Shown here one piece after another: positions 40,560 to 48,555 of a DNA stretch of 64,000 bases (positions are counted from its first letter, which is position 1; each line of letters opens with the position of its first letter). Where the stretch lies: assembly GCA_021819135.1 (NCBI GenBank), contig JAKASE010000002.1, positions 62,001 through 126,000 on the forward strand, in the 5' to 3' direction. The notes beneath the pieces were generated by a model. It was not told the DNA's origin. It saw only the letters and a program-made list of their open reading frames with translations, and did not search any database. This DNA is from Thermoplasmata archaeon (lineage in GTDB: Archaea > Thermoplasmatota > Thermoplasmata > Lutacidiplasmatales > UBA184). Position numbers and translations under genes: made by a program.

Positions 40560-41003
40560 GTGGTCCGACGCGTCCCGGCCGTGATCGTGGAGCGGGTGGC
40601 CGGGGCCCCCGAGGTCCCCCTGCCCGCGCGCGCGACCCGGGGGTCTGCGTGCTTCGACCTCGCCGCCGCGGAGGCGGTCACGCTCGAGCGCGGGAAGGTC
40701 ACGCTCGTGCGGACCGGCCTACGGATGCGCTCGCCGCCCGGCACGTTCCTCGAGGTCCGGCCGAGGAGCGGGCTCAGTACGCGCGGGGTGCTGATGGTCA
40801 ACGCGCCGGGGACGATCGACCGCGACTACTCCGGCGAGGTGAAGGTGCCGCTCACGTTCCTGTTCGACGGGCAGTATGCGATCGCGGTCGGCGACCGCAT
40901 CGGCCAGGTGCGCGTCGTCGACGACCGACCGACCGCTTTCGCCCCGGGTCGGGTCGAGCCGCACCGGTCCCGGAACGGCGGGTTCGGCAGTACCGGCCGC
41001 TAG
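40560..41003 (+). CDS. dut: dUTP diphosphatase
   Basis: Hydrolyses dUTP to dUMP and pyrophosphate, keeping uracil out of DNA. Trimeric dUTPase motifs in order: GSACFDLAAAE, VRPRSGLSTRGVLMVNAPGTIDRDYSGEV (motifs 2-3, with the SGLS and the Asp of TIDRDY), GDRIGQVRVV (motif 4), and the C-terminal GGFGSTGR (motif 5) that closes over the nucleotide. Length 147 residues, GTG start. It follows the HTH_10 gene by 24 bp. Its stop shares CTAG with the stop of the convergent helicase gene. Confidence 0.93.
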   Translation: MVRRVPAVIVERVAGAPEVPLPARATRGSACFDLAAAEAVTLERGKVTLVRTGLRMRSPPGTFLEVRPRSGLSTRGVLMVNAPGTIDRDYSGEVKVPLTFLFDGQYAIAVGDRIGQVRVVDDRPTAFAPGRVEPHRSRNGGFGSTGR

Positions 41004-42604
41004 GGGAACTCGGTCAGGATCCGCTGGACACGCCGCGGCTCGGGCGGCGGGGGAGCGCCGCCCCGCGCGGCCTCCTCCTGCACCCGTTCGAGCATGTCGT
41101 GCATCCGCCGCTCCCGCGCGAACGCCGCCCGGTGGAGCCCCACGTCCCGGGTCCCCTCGGCGACCAGGACGACCGCACGACCCGTGCGGACGCGCCCGGT
41201 CCGCCCGCGCCGCTGGATCGTGCGGATGACGTCGGGGATCGGCTCGTAGAAGACGACGAGGTCGGTGGAGGGGATGTCGAGCCCCTCCTCGGCCACCGAC
41301 GTCGCGACCAGGCAGTTCACCGCACCGGCTCGGAACCGATCGAGCGTCGCGACCTGGTCCTTCTGCGAGAGCCCGATATCGGACCCGTGCGTGGCTTGGC
41401 CGACGAACCGGGCGGGGCGGACCGCCGGGTCGGCGAGCCGCTCAAGCTCGCCGACCAGCCGGTCTACGGTGTCCCGGTACTGGGTGAAGACGATCACGCG
41501 GGCGGTCGACTGGCGCGCGAGTTCCCCGCGCACGATGCGCACCGCCGTGGCGACCTTCGGGTGCTCGAGCGTGAGCCGCCCGAGCTCTCCCCGCGCCGCG
41601 CGCACGTCCGGGTCGTCGAGGAACGCCCGCAGCGCGGGGGTCCATCGACGGCCACCGGTCGGTTCCTGACGCGCGAAGTACTCGCGCAGCGAGTCGACGC
41701 CCTGACTCTCGATCAGCTCGAGCGCGTGCAGCCCCTTCATCGCGGCCGCCTGGGCGGTCACGGCCTTCCAGACGATCCCGGCCGCGCCGCCACCGCTTCC
41801 TCGCTCCACCTCGATCTGGTGGTGGAGACGCGCGCCGAGGTCGAGGAGGGCCCGTCGGTTCGGCTCCCCGCCCGGCAGGAGGTCGAGCTGACGCAGGACC
41901 TCGGCCTGGCGTTGCACGGCGGTCCGAAGGTGGATCGCGAGGCGCTGGACCTCGGGCGGCACCGGCACCTCGACCGTCTCGAGGCCGACGCCGTGGACGT
42001 ACGGCAGGACGTCCGGGCTCTGGTCGGTGCGGTACTCGAACCGTTCGATCCCGAGGTTCGCCCAGACCTCGCGGATGCGGCCGAGGGACCCGCCGGGGGA
42101 GGCCGTCATCGCAAGGACCCGCGCGTTCGGTCCGGCCCGGTTCGCCTTCGCGATCGCGACGTAGGGGTAGTCCCCGACCGACCGATGGGCCTCGTCGAAG
42201 ACGAGGAGGGAGAACGTCGCGAGGGGGAACTCGCCGGCCTCGAGGTCGTTCGACACCACCTGGGGGGTCGCCACGACGACCTGCGGAGGATGCAGCAGGG
42301 CCGCCCGACGGTCGGGAGGGATCGCCCCGGTGAGCGTCAGCGGCGTCGGAGCGAAGAGGGTGCGCTCGACGTCCCGTCCGTGCTGGACCACGAGCGGGCG
42401 CGTCGGAGCGAGGAACAGGACCGACTCGGTGGGTCGCTTAAGGAGGAACTCGGCGACCGTTCGGAGCGCGATCGCGGTCTTGCCGAGCCCGGTCGGCAGG
42501 ACGGCGAGGGTGTTGTGCGCGACGGCGGTCTCCGCGATCCGGGCCTGGTAGAGCCGGTCCTCGAGCGTACCGGGGCGCACCCTGGGGTGCTCGACGGTTC
42601 CCAT
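41000..42604 (-). CDS. hef: Hef/Mph1-type DNA helicase lacking the nuclease domain
   Basis: An SF2 helicase for replication-fork repair, related to Hef and FANCM. Motif I AVLPTGLGKTAIA, motif II VFDEAHRS, motif III MTASPG, then motif V VATSVAEEGLDIPSTD and motif VI QRRGRTGRVRTGRAVVLV are complete. The insert between the RecA lobes (residues 215-340) matches the Hef helical insert. The 534-residue protein ends right after motif VI, with no XPF-like nuclease, as is usual in Thermoplasmata. It is convergent with dut with shared CTAG stops. Confidence 0.9.
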   Translation of the reverse strand: MGTVEHPRVRPGTLEDRLYQARIAETAVAHNTLAVLPTGLGKTAIALRTVAEFLLKRPTESVLFLAPTRPLVVQHGRDVERTLFAPTPLTLTGAIPPDRRAALLHPPQVVVATPQVVSNDLEAGEFPLATFSLLVFDEAHRSVGDYPYVAIAKANRAGPNARVLAMTASPGGSLGRIREVWANLGIERFEYRTDQSPDVLPYVHGVGLETVEVPVPPEVQRLAIHLRTAVQRQAEVLRQLDLLPGGEPNRRALLDLGARLHHQIEVERGSGGGAAGIVWKAVTAQAAAMKGLHALELIESQGVDSLREYFARQEPTGGRRWTPALRAFLDDPDVRAARGELGRLTLEHPKVATAVRIVRGELARQSTARVIVFTQYRDTVDRLVGELERLADPAVRPARFVGQATHGSDIGLSQKDQVATLDRFRAGAVNCLVATSVAEEGLDIPSTDLVVFYEPIPDVIRTIQRRGRTGRVRTGRAVVLVAEGTRDVGLHRAAFARERRMHDMLERVQEEAARGGAPPPPEPRRVQRILTEFP

Positions 42605-42636
42605 CCTCGGCCCTCGCCCCCGCGCAGAGGGCAGTC

Positions 42637-42648
42637 CTTAATGATAAG
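42637..42648 (+). promoter_or_regulatory. TATA-like promoter of the glycosyltransferase
   Basis: ccttaatgataag is centred about 24 nt before the ATG at 42665, which selects that start over the in-frame ATG at 42641 lying inside the element. Confidence 0.55.
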
Positions 42649-42664
42649 GGGTCTACCGCGGGCG

Positions 42665-43807
42665 ATGCTCCCGGAGTGGGTCGTCGGGGTCCTCCTCGTG
42701 GGCGCGGTCGTCGCCCTCCTCTACCAGGGGCTTGCCCTATGGCTCGCGGCGGAGATGCCCCGGCTCGACCCGGAAGCGCCCGGCACCCCCGGCGGGGCGC
42801 CCCCCCGCGTGAGCGTCGTCATCGCCGCGCGGGACGAGGAGGATGAGCTTCCGGCGACCCTCGACGGGCTCCTCGCCCAGGACTATCCGAACCTCGAGAT
42901 CGTCGTGGTCGAGGACGGCTCGGTCGACGGGACCCGGTCCGTGATCGACGCCCGGGCCCCGCGGGTACGACGGATCGAGGCGCCCCCTCTCCCGCCGGGC
43001 TGGGTCGGCAAGAACTGGGCCTGCTGGACGGGCGCCCGGGCGACCTCGGGCGAGCGGCTCCTGTTCCTTGACGCGGACGTCCGCCTCGACCCGGCGTCGG
43101 TCCGCACCACGCTCGACTGGTCGGTCCGGGAAGGGGCGGACCTCGCGACGGTCGCGCCCCGGGTCGAGATGCGGGGGTTCTGGGAGCGGGTCGTGCTGCC
43201 GTTCTACATCCAGACGGTCCTCACGTACTTCCGGGCGCCGCACGTCAACCGCGACCGCTCGAAGACGGCAATGGCGAACGGACAGTTCTGGCTGGTGCCC
43301 CGGTCGACGTACGACGTCCTCGGCGGGCACGAGGCCGTGCGCTCCCTCGTCCTCGAGGACGTCGCGATCGCGCGGCGGTTCCGTGCGGCCGGCCGCCGCC
43401 TCCGGATCGCTTGGGGCCCTGCGATGGCGGTGACCCGGATGTACCGAGACCGGCACGAGATGTTCGAGGGGCTGCTCAAGAACGTGCACGGGCAGGAGTA
43501 CTCGGCGCTCCGCCTGGTCGCGTTCCTCTTCGGGCTCGTCGGCCTGTTCTGGCTGCCGCTCGGCCTGCTTCCCCTCGGCCTGGTCGTCGGGAGCCCGCTC
43601 CTCACCGGTGTCGGGGCCTTCCTCTACGTCGCCCTGTTCGGGAAGCACGTCGTCTTCTCCCGCTCGGTCGGCGCTCCCGCCGCCTACGGCCTCCTCTACC
43701 CCGTCGCGGTCGGGTTCTATGTGGTCCTCGTCGCGACCTCGCTGGTCCGAGGTCTCCGACGTCGGCCGGTCGTCTGGAAGGGCAGGTCGTACTCCGTGCG
43801 CGGGTAG
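42665..43807 (+). CDS. Membrane-anchored family-2 glycosyltransferase
   Basis: A GT-A-fold glycosyltransferase on a membrane scaffold. An N-terminal anchor, WVVGVLLVGAVVALLYQGLAL, leads to the nucleotide-sugar site RVSVVIAARDEEDELPATLDGL and the DxD motif LLFLDADVRL. The acceptor loop includes MANGQFWLVPRSTYDVLGGHE and EDVAIARRFRAAGR. C-terminal helices (LVAFLFGLVGLFWLPLGLLPLGLVVG...) complete it. Relatives act on carotenoids, hopanoids or lipids (CruC/CrtQ/HpnB-like); the acceptor is not identifiable. 380 residues. It diverges from hef. Confidence 0.82.
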   Translation: MLPEWVVGVLLVGAVVALLYQGLALWLAAEMPRLDPEAPGTPGGAPPRVSVVIAARDEEDELPATLDGLLAQDYPNLEIVVVEDGSVDGTRSVIDARAPRVRRIEAPPLPPGWVGKNWACWTGARATSGERLLFLDADVRLDPASVRTTLDWSVREGADLATVAPRVEMRGFWERVVLPFYIQTVLTYFRAPHVNRDRSKTAMANGQFWLVPRSTYDVLGGHEAVRSLVLEDVAIARRFRAAGRRLRIAWGPAMAVTRMYRDRHEMFEGLLKNVHGQEYSALRLVAFLFGLVGLFWLPLGLLPLGLVVGSPLLTGVGAFLYVALFGKHVVFSRSVGAPAAYGLLYPVAVGFYVVLVATSLVRGLRRRPVVWKGRSYSVRG

Positions 43808-44106
43808 CACCGCCCACCGATCCGGGCCGCGGGTCCGCGAACCGGTGCGAGGGCCGGGTCGTGGGTTCCTCCGGCGGGCGGTTCGGGCGTCGGCCGATCC
43901 GGGCGGGTACCCTGTCGAGCTCCGGGGTCCCTTCCGCGATCCGGATTCCTCGCCGGTTCGACGCGTCTCCGTAAGCAAGAGTGGCCCGCCCGGATACACG
44001 AGCAATGGGTGGGACGCACCCGTTCGGGCCTCCGGGCGCGGCTCACGCGCGGAGCCCCCTGGCGACCCCGGCCCCCGGGGCAGAACCCGATTAGTAACCG
44101 GAGGCG
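43808..44106 (+). other. 300-bp gene-free stretch with hairpins upstream of the zinc-ribbon membrane gene
   Basis: No convincing ORF. It contains hairpin candidates GGGTG-ggacg-CACCC (44007-44021) and GGCTC-acgcgcg-GAGCC (44040-44056), and a ribosome-binding site GGAGG (about 44100) immediately before the ATG at 44107. An ATTAGTAA stretch at 44090 is too close to the ATG to act as a TATA box for a leaderless start, so transcription probably begins further upstream and this is a structured leader. I looked for RNase P RNA, SRP RNA and 5S features and saw none. Confidence 0.35.
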
Positions 44107-44637
44107 ATGCCGCGATCCGTGTACGGATCCCGCCCCGTGCCTCGGTCGGCTGAGAGCGCGAAGATCCTGATCCTGATCGGGCTGGTCCTTCAGGCGATCG
44201 AGGTCGGCGTCCTCGTCGTCGTCGGGCTGCTCCTCTTCCTCGTTCCGTTCTTCGGAATCGTCGTCGGGATCCTCATCGCCTTCGGGGTGGTCTGGATCGT
44301 GCTCGTGTACCTCTTCTCCTACCGTCGGGTCGTGGAGGGGGATTATACCGGGGCGAGGGGCCCCACGCTCGTCTTCGGGATCCTTTCCCTGCTCACTCTC
44401 AACCTGATCTCGGGGATCCTCTACCTGGTTGGCTACGCCGAGCTCGGCACGGCGGAGCAGGAGATGGGAAGGTCCATTCCGGCACCGCCGGGGTACCCCG
44501 CGACCTGGTCTCCCGCGGCCCCCCTGGCCGCTTCGGCGCCGAGTCCGCAGGGCCCCGTCCGCTACTGCCCGCGCTGCGGCCGACCGAACGCGGCGGGAAG
44601 CCGGTTCTGTCCGTCATGCGGCGCCCCCCAACCGTAG
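44107..44637 (+). CDS. Membrane protein with C-terminal zinc ribbon
   Basis: A 176-residue protein of about three transmembrane helices in residues 18-115 (AKILILIGLVLQAIEVGVLVVVGLLLFLVPFFGIVVGILIAF..., LVFGILSLLTLNLISGILYLVGY), resembling the DUF996-like archaeal membrane family. A Pro/Ala linker leads to a zinc ribbon YCPRCGRPNAAGSRFCPSCGAPQ with all four cysteines. Ribbon and helices suggest a membrane-tethered adaptor. It is one of several zinc-ribbon membrane proteins in the window. Translation starts at an ATG preceded by GGAGG. Confidence 0.8.
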   Translation: MPRSVYGSRPVPRSAESAKILILIGLVLQAIEVGVLVVVGLLLFLVPFFGIVVGILIAFGVVWIVLVYLFSYRRVVEGDYTGARGPTLVFGILSLLTLNLISGILYLVGYAELGTAEQEMGRSIPAPPGYPATWSPAAPLAASAPSPQGPVRYCPRCGRPNAAGSRFCPSCGAPQP

Positions 44638-44694
44638 GTGGGTCCGCCAGTACGGCCCGCGCCGGAACTGGCGGGCGCGTGCCGCGCCGACACA

Positions 44695-45156
44695 TCACTT
44701 CGGGCTCGTGCCTCGCATCCAGGGGGTGTGGGTGACGCCGAGCAGGAGACCCTCGGGGCTGAGGAACCGGGTCACTGTCTGGCCCCACGGCTCCCGACGG
44801 GCGGCGACGAGCAGCCGGTAGCCGCGGCGTGTGAGCTCCTCGGTCGCCGAGGTCACGTCCTCGACGTCGAACTCGAGCCAGGCCTGCGGGACGGGAACGT
44901 CGGGCGGCCACCGGTCGGTGCCGAAGCAGGACTCCGCGGCCTGGGAGAGCGGCCACAGGGCGAACGCCTTCGCGCCCTCCAGCGCCTCCGTGTGGTGGTA
45001 CCCGCCGTCCGCGACCTCGAACGGGATCCCGAGCACATCGCAGTAGAGGTTCCGGCTCGCCCCGGGGTCCCCGACGACCGGTCCGAAGCCGGCCACGAAC
45101 AGCACGCGGATGGGCTCGTTCGTCCGTGTCTTCTGGCTCCGTTGCGAGCGCGGCAT
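44695..45156 (-). CDS. VOC-superfamily protein (glyoxalase/dioxygenase fold)
   Basis: A single vicinal-oxygen-chelate protein of 153 residues with paired beta-alpha-beta-beta-beta units: VLFVAGFGPVVGDPGASRNLYCDVLGIPFE and AWLEFDVEDVTSATEELTRRGYRLL...TRFLSPEGLLLGVTHTP. The family covers glyoxalase I, dioxygenases and antibiotic-binding proteins. Metal ligands are not clearly conserved (the first strand lacks the usual His), so it may be a binding protein. It is convergent with the zinc-ribbon membrane gene and divergent from aldehyde dehydrogenase. Confidence 0.75.
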   Translation of the reverse strand: MPRSQRSQKTRTNEPIRVLFVAGFGPVVGDPGASRNLYCDVLGIPFEVADGGYHHTEALEGAKAFALWPLSQAAESCFGTDRWPPDVPVPQAWLEFDVEDVTSATEELTRRGYRLLVAARREPWGQTVTRFLSPEGLLLGVTHTPWMRGTSPK

Positions 45157-45270
45157 GGCAGGTACTGGCGAGCCCGTTCCGGATACATGAGGGGAGACGA
45201 GAGGTCGAGAAACGGCCGCTCGGGGCCTCGCGAACCGCTATGAGGCCCGGTACCGGTGGGCGGGAGGACC

Positions 45271-46752
45271 ATGGAGGCGACCGTCGAAGCGCCGTTCGAT
45301 CTCATCATCGGCGGGCGTGAGATCCCCGGGACCCGCGGCGAACACCAGGAGCTGCTCGATCCGGCGACGAACCGGCCTCTCGCGCGCGTGGCGGTCGGCT
45401 CGCGGGAGGACGCCCGGCACGCGATGGAGGCGGCGGACCGGGCGTTCCGCGAGTCCCCGTGGGCGCAGGACGACGGGGCGCGGCGGTCGAAGACGCTGAT
45501 GCGGCTCGCCGCGCGGCTCGAAGCGGAGGCCGAGGCGTTCGCGCGCCTCGAGACGCGGAACGTGGGGAAGCCGCTGCGCGAGGCGCGGGTCGACGTCGGC
45601 TACGTCACGCGCACCCTCGAGTACTTCGGGGGGCTCGCCGACAAGATCGAGGGCGAGACGATCCCCGTGCCGGGGCCGCGGGTCGACCTCACGATTGTCG
45701 AGCCGCTCGGCGTGACCGTGCACATCGCCCCGTGGAACTATCCCCTCCTCCTCGCCATGCGTTCGGTGGCCCCCGCACTGGCCGCGGGGAACGCGGTCGT
45801 GCTGAAGCCGGCGAGCCTGACGCCGCTCACCGCGGTCGCCCTCGGCCGGCTCGCCCATGACGTGGGGATCCCGGATGGGATCCTCAACATCGTCCCGGGC
45901 GGGGGCCGCGAGGTCGGGGAGGCCCTGATCGAGGACAGCCGGTGCCGGTCGGTCTCGTTCACCGGAAGCGGTGAGGTCGGGGCGCGGATCGCGGAGCTCG
46001 CGGCCCGGCGCCATCTCCCCGTCACGCTCGAGCTCGGCGGCAAGGGACCCGCGATCGTGTTCCCGGATGCCGACCTCGACCGCGCGGCGAAGGGGATCGG
46101 CTACGGGATCTTCCAGAACGCCGGCCAGATGTGCTGGGCTGCCTCCCGCCTGATCGTCCACGAGAGCGTGCGGGGGCCGCTCCTCGAGCGGGTCCGTGCG
46201 ATCGCCGACGGCCTGAAGCTCGGGCCCGGGACCCAGGACGGGGTCGAGATGGGCCCGCTCGTCTCCCGCGAACAGCTCGACCGGGTGCTCGGGTACGTGC
46301 GCGAGGCGATCGACGAGGGCGCCCATGCGGTCGCCGGCGGCGCGCGGGCGGCCGAGCCCGAGCTCGCCGACGGGAACTTCCTGCGCCCGACGGTCTTAGC
46401 GGACGTGCCCCCGTCCGCCCGGGCGCTGCGCGAGGAGATCTTCGGGCCCGTCCTCTCCACGATGCCGTTCGGCGACACGGACGACGCGGTCCGCCTCGCG
46501 AACGACACGACCTACGGCCTCCTATCGACCCTCTGGACCCGGGACCTCGCGACCGCCCACTCGGTCGCCCGGCGGCTCGAGAGCGGCATGGTCGTCGTCA
46601 ACGAGGCCCCGATCACGTTCCCTCAGCTGCCGTTCGCCGGCATCAAGGGGAGCGGGCTCGGCTTCGAACAGGGCCGGCGGGCGGTCGAGAGCTTCGTCCG
46701 CCGGAAGAACCTCCTGCTCCACCTCGGAGGCGGCCGCAAGAAGTCGGCGTGA
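45271..46752 (+). CDS. NAD(P)-dependent aldehyde dehydrogenase
   Basis: Oxidises an aldehyde to the acid. Motifs: VTVHIAPWNYPLLLAMRSVAPALAAGNAVVLKPA (coenzyme binding), SFTGSGEVGARI, the general-base Glu in TLELGGKGPAIV, the nucleophile Cys in NAGQMCWAASRL, and EEIFGPVLSTMPF. Close to betaine- or aminobutyraldehyde-type enzymes (BADH-like), though substrate choice is uncertain. 493 residues. The ATG at 45271 has a ribosome-binding site GGGAGGA 6 nt before it, better than the upstream GTG at 45256. It diverges from the VOC gene. Confidence 0.93.
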   Translation: MEATVEAPFDLIIGGREIPGTRGEHQELLDPATNRPLARVAVGSREDARHAMEAADRAFRESPWAQDDGARRSKTLMRLAARLEAEAEAFARLETRNVGKPLREARVDVGYVTRTLEYFGGLADKIEGETIPVPGPRVDLTIVEPLGVTVHIAPWNYPLLLAMRSVAPALAAGNAVVLKPASLTPLTAVALGRLAHDVGIPDGILNIVPGGGREVGEALIEDSRCRSVSFTGSGEVGARIAELAARRHLPVTLELGGKGPAIVFPDADLDRAAKGIGYGIFQNAGQMCWAASRLIVHESVRGPLLERVRAIADGLKLGPGTQDGVEMGPLVSREQLDRVLGYVREAIDEGAHAVAGGARAAEPELADGNFLRPTVLADVPPSARALREEIFGPVLSTMPFGDTDDAVRLANDTTYGLLSTLWTRDLATAHSVARRLESGMVVVNEAPITFPQLPFAGIKGSGLGFEQGRRAVESFVRRKNLLLHLGGGRKKSA

Positions 46753-46824
46753 GCCGGTCGCTCGCCGCGCCCGCAGTTCGTACGAAACCCCAAAAGGCCC
46801 CTCCGCGGCTCGCGACCGACGGCC

Positions 46825-47457
46825 ATGGGCGACACGGGCACTCCCGACGGCGGGACATGGGGGGCCTGCCGCTTCTGCGGCGTCGCCGTGCGGGCCGGCG
46901 CGAGCCGGTGCGAGATCTGCGGGGCCGAGCGGCCGCTTCGGGCCGGAGAGATCGCGACCGCGCCCCGCCGGCTCCGTCGTCGCCTGAAGCTCACCGGGAT
47001 CCTCCGCTCGATGCTCGTCGTCGGGGTCATCGCCGGGATCCTCTACGCCGTCGTGAGCGCCGAGATCTCCGGACCCCCGAACCTGAGCTCGGACCCCCTC
47101 TCGACGACCGGCTCGTACCTCCTCTCCCCGGGGAACTTCACCGTGATCTCGGGCGAGATCACGGGCGGGGACTATGTGCTCGGGAACTTCACCGCCGTGG
47201 ACCCGGTCGGCCTCAATGTCTCGCTCGCGGTCTACAACTCGACCGGGTGGACCGCGTTCGCCGGCCATCTCGGCTCCGACCCGGTATGGGCCCTCGATCC
47301 CGCCCCGAGCGGACGGATCGTCTATTCCGCGCCGGTTACGGACAACTACTACTTCGTCTTCTCGAACCCGTATCCGTCGAGCACCCACTTCCTCATCGAC
47401 GTCTACGTGGTGACGCAGTACGAGACGAACGTCGCCACCGGCGGCGGGTTCATGTGA
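46825..47457 (+). CDS. Zinc-ribbon membrane protein with extracellular beta domain
   Basis: A 210-residue protein oriented with the zinc ribbon inside. Residues 10-40 hold CRFCGVAVRAGASRCEICGAE; then basic residues RRLRRRLKL and one transmembrane helix (ILRSMLVVGVIAGILYAVVSA). The remaining 130 residues are beta-rich with NFT/NST glycosylation sequons (LSPGNFTVISGEITGGDYVLGNFTAVDPVG), as expected for an exposed S-layer-side domain. No family recognised. It follows the aldehyde dehydrogenase gene by 72 bp and is convergent with kptA. Confidence 0.78.
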   Translation: MGDTGTPDGGTWGACRFCGVAVRAGASRCEICGAERPLRAGEIATAPRRLRRRLKLTGILRSMLVVGVIAGILYAVVSAEISGPPNLSSDPLSTTGSYLLSPGNFTVISGEITGGDYVLGNFTAVDPVGLNVSLAVYNSTGWTAFAGHLGSDPVWALDPAPSGRIVYSAPVTDNYYFVFSNPYPSSTHFLIDVYVVTQYETNVATGGGFM

Positions 47458-47463
47458 ACGTCG

Positions 47464-48129
47464 TCAGGGAGCGTCGTCCGACGGGACGTCGGTCGGCGCC
47501 TCGATCTTCTTCAGGTACTCCGCCGGGACCCGGTCGACCACGAAGACGGTCTTGCCGGCCTTGCGGATCACGAGGCCGTCCGCGCGGGCGCGGGTCGCAT
47601 CGACCTCGAGGATGATCGGCTCCGGCGTGCGGACCGACCCGGCGGAGCGGGCATCCTCGGCGGTCTTGGAGAGGTGCACCTTCTTCCGGTCGGACGGCTT
47701 CAGGCCCACCTCGAGGACGATCTCCGCCTCCTCGGCGGTCACGGGGTAGTAGAGGCGGTCCGGGATGTTCTCGGTCGGAAGGTCCGGCTCGACCTCGAGC
47801 GTGTGACCGTAGGTCGCCCGCATCCGGTCGTCCCGGACCTCATAGCGGCCCTTCGCGTCGGTCTCGGCGATCGCGACCAGGTGGGAGGCCCGGAGCCAAT
47901 GGTAGGAGGGGTGCCGGGACGAGATCGCCCGGACCATCTGGGGCAGCGAGATCCACCCCTGCGGATCGATCGTGAGCTGATAGCGGTCCGGGAAGTGGCG
48001 GAGGATCCCGGTGACGACCCGCCCGAGGTGGTCGAGCTCACGGTCGTTCATGAGGAACCGACCGCCCTGGCCGCAGACCGGGCACGCCTCGGCCCGGAAG
48101 TACCCGTGCTGGGCACACTCCTTCAGCAT
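47464..48129 (-). CDS. kptA: RNA 2'-phosphotransferase (Tpt1/KptA)
   Basis: Transfers the 2'-phosphate left at an RNA junction to NAD. The core blocks are HLGRVVTGILRHFPDRYQLTIDPQGWISL, IAETDAKGRYEVRDDRMRATYGHT (with the catalytic-site RAxxGH), LYYPVTAEEAEIVLEVGLKPSDRKKVHLSKT and EPIILEVDATRARADGL. Four additional N-terminal residues (CAQHGYFRAEACPVC) form a zinc-ribbon-like extension typical of archaeal KptA. Length 221 residues. Function in archaea, whose splicing does not normally leave a 2'-phosphate, is unsettled. It is co-transcribed with rpoL, 14 bp upstream. Confidence 0.92.
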   Translation of the reverse strand: MLKECAQHGYFRAEACPVCGQGGRFLMNDRELDHLGRVVTGILRHFPDRYQLTIDPQGWISLPQMVRAISSRHPSYHWLRASHLVAIAETDAKGRYEVRDDRMRATYGHTLEVEPDLPTENIPDRLYYPVTAEEAEIVLEVGLKPSDRKKVHLSKTAEDARSAGSVRTPEPIILEVDATRARADGLVIRKAGKTVFVVDRVPAEYLKKIEAPTDVPSDDAP

Positions 48130-48143
48130 GGCGCCGCCTTTCC

Positions 48144-48431
48144 CTAGGCCTTGACCTTGTCGGCCTTCTTCTCGAAGTCGGTCAAGAGGTCCCCGTAGAG
48201 GTCGGTGAGGTCCTTCAGGACACGCTTCAGGATCTGCTGGGGCTTCTCGCCCTTCGTCTTGAGGAGGAGCGTCGGGCGCTCGAGGTACGGGTGGCCGAGG
48301 TAGTACCGCGCCTCGACGACCTTCTCCTCCTTCTGGAGCGCCTCGACCAGGGGGATCAGGATCGTCTCCTCGCCCCGCGGGAACTCGACGCGGAGGAGGT
48401 CGTGCTCTTTCTCGATGACGCGAAGGTCCAT
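48144..48431 (-). CDS. rpoL: DNA-directed RNA polymerase subunit L (Rpo11)
   Basis: Assembly subunit that pairs with Rpo3, corresponding to eukaryotic Rpb11 and half of bacterial alpha. A 95-residue protein with the typical IEKEHDLLRVEFPRGEETILIPLVEAL and VVEARYYLGHPYLERPTLLLKTKGEKPQQILKRVLKDL, ending in a charged C-terminal helix. The ATG at 48431 is 39 nt after a TATA-like CGCTTAAGAACC, so a short leader of about 13 nt is expected. The longer ORF to 48890 is antisense of purD. It is divergent from purD. Confidence 0.95.
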   Translation of the reverse strand: MDLRVIEKEHDLLRVEFPRGEETILIPLVEALQKEEKVVEARYYLGHPYLERPTLLLKTKGEKPQQILKRVLKDLTDLYGDLLTDFEKKADKVKA

Positions 48432-48464
48432 CGGCTCGCTCGGGAGACGGGCCACCGTCGGTCG

Positions 48465-48537
48465 GTTCTTAAGCGTGGCGGGAGCGCCCCGCTCCCTGAC
48501 GGAAGGCGGGCGGGAGGCCCGACGGCGATTTATCCCG
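48465..48537. promoter_or_regulatory. Divergent promoters rpoL / purD
   Basis: The minus strand reads CGCTTAAGAACC (48465-48475), about 39 nt before the rpoL ATG. The plus strand reads gatttatccc (48528-48537), about 25 nt before the purD GTG. Confidence 0.5.
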
Positions 48538-48555
48538 ACTCGACTCCCCCGCGTC

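Noticed and set aside
39200-43807. 1,535-aa plus-strand ORF
   Set aside because: Only the last 380 residues encode the glycosyltransferase; the rest is antisense to ubiD and hef and out of frame with the HTH_10 and dut genes.
43717-44046. 109-aa minus ORF in the same stretch
   Set aside because: Arg-rich with no fold or start signal, and overlaps the end of the glycosyltransferase gene.
43808-44106. Possible RNase P or SRP RNA in the gene-free stretch
   Set aside because: None of the conserved core motifs of either RNA was visible on reading both strands.
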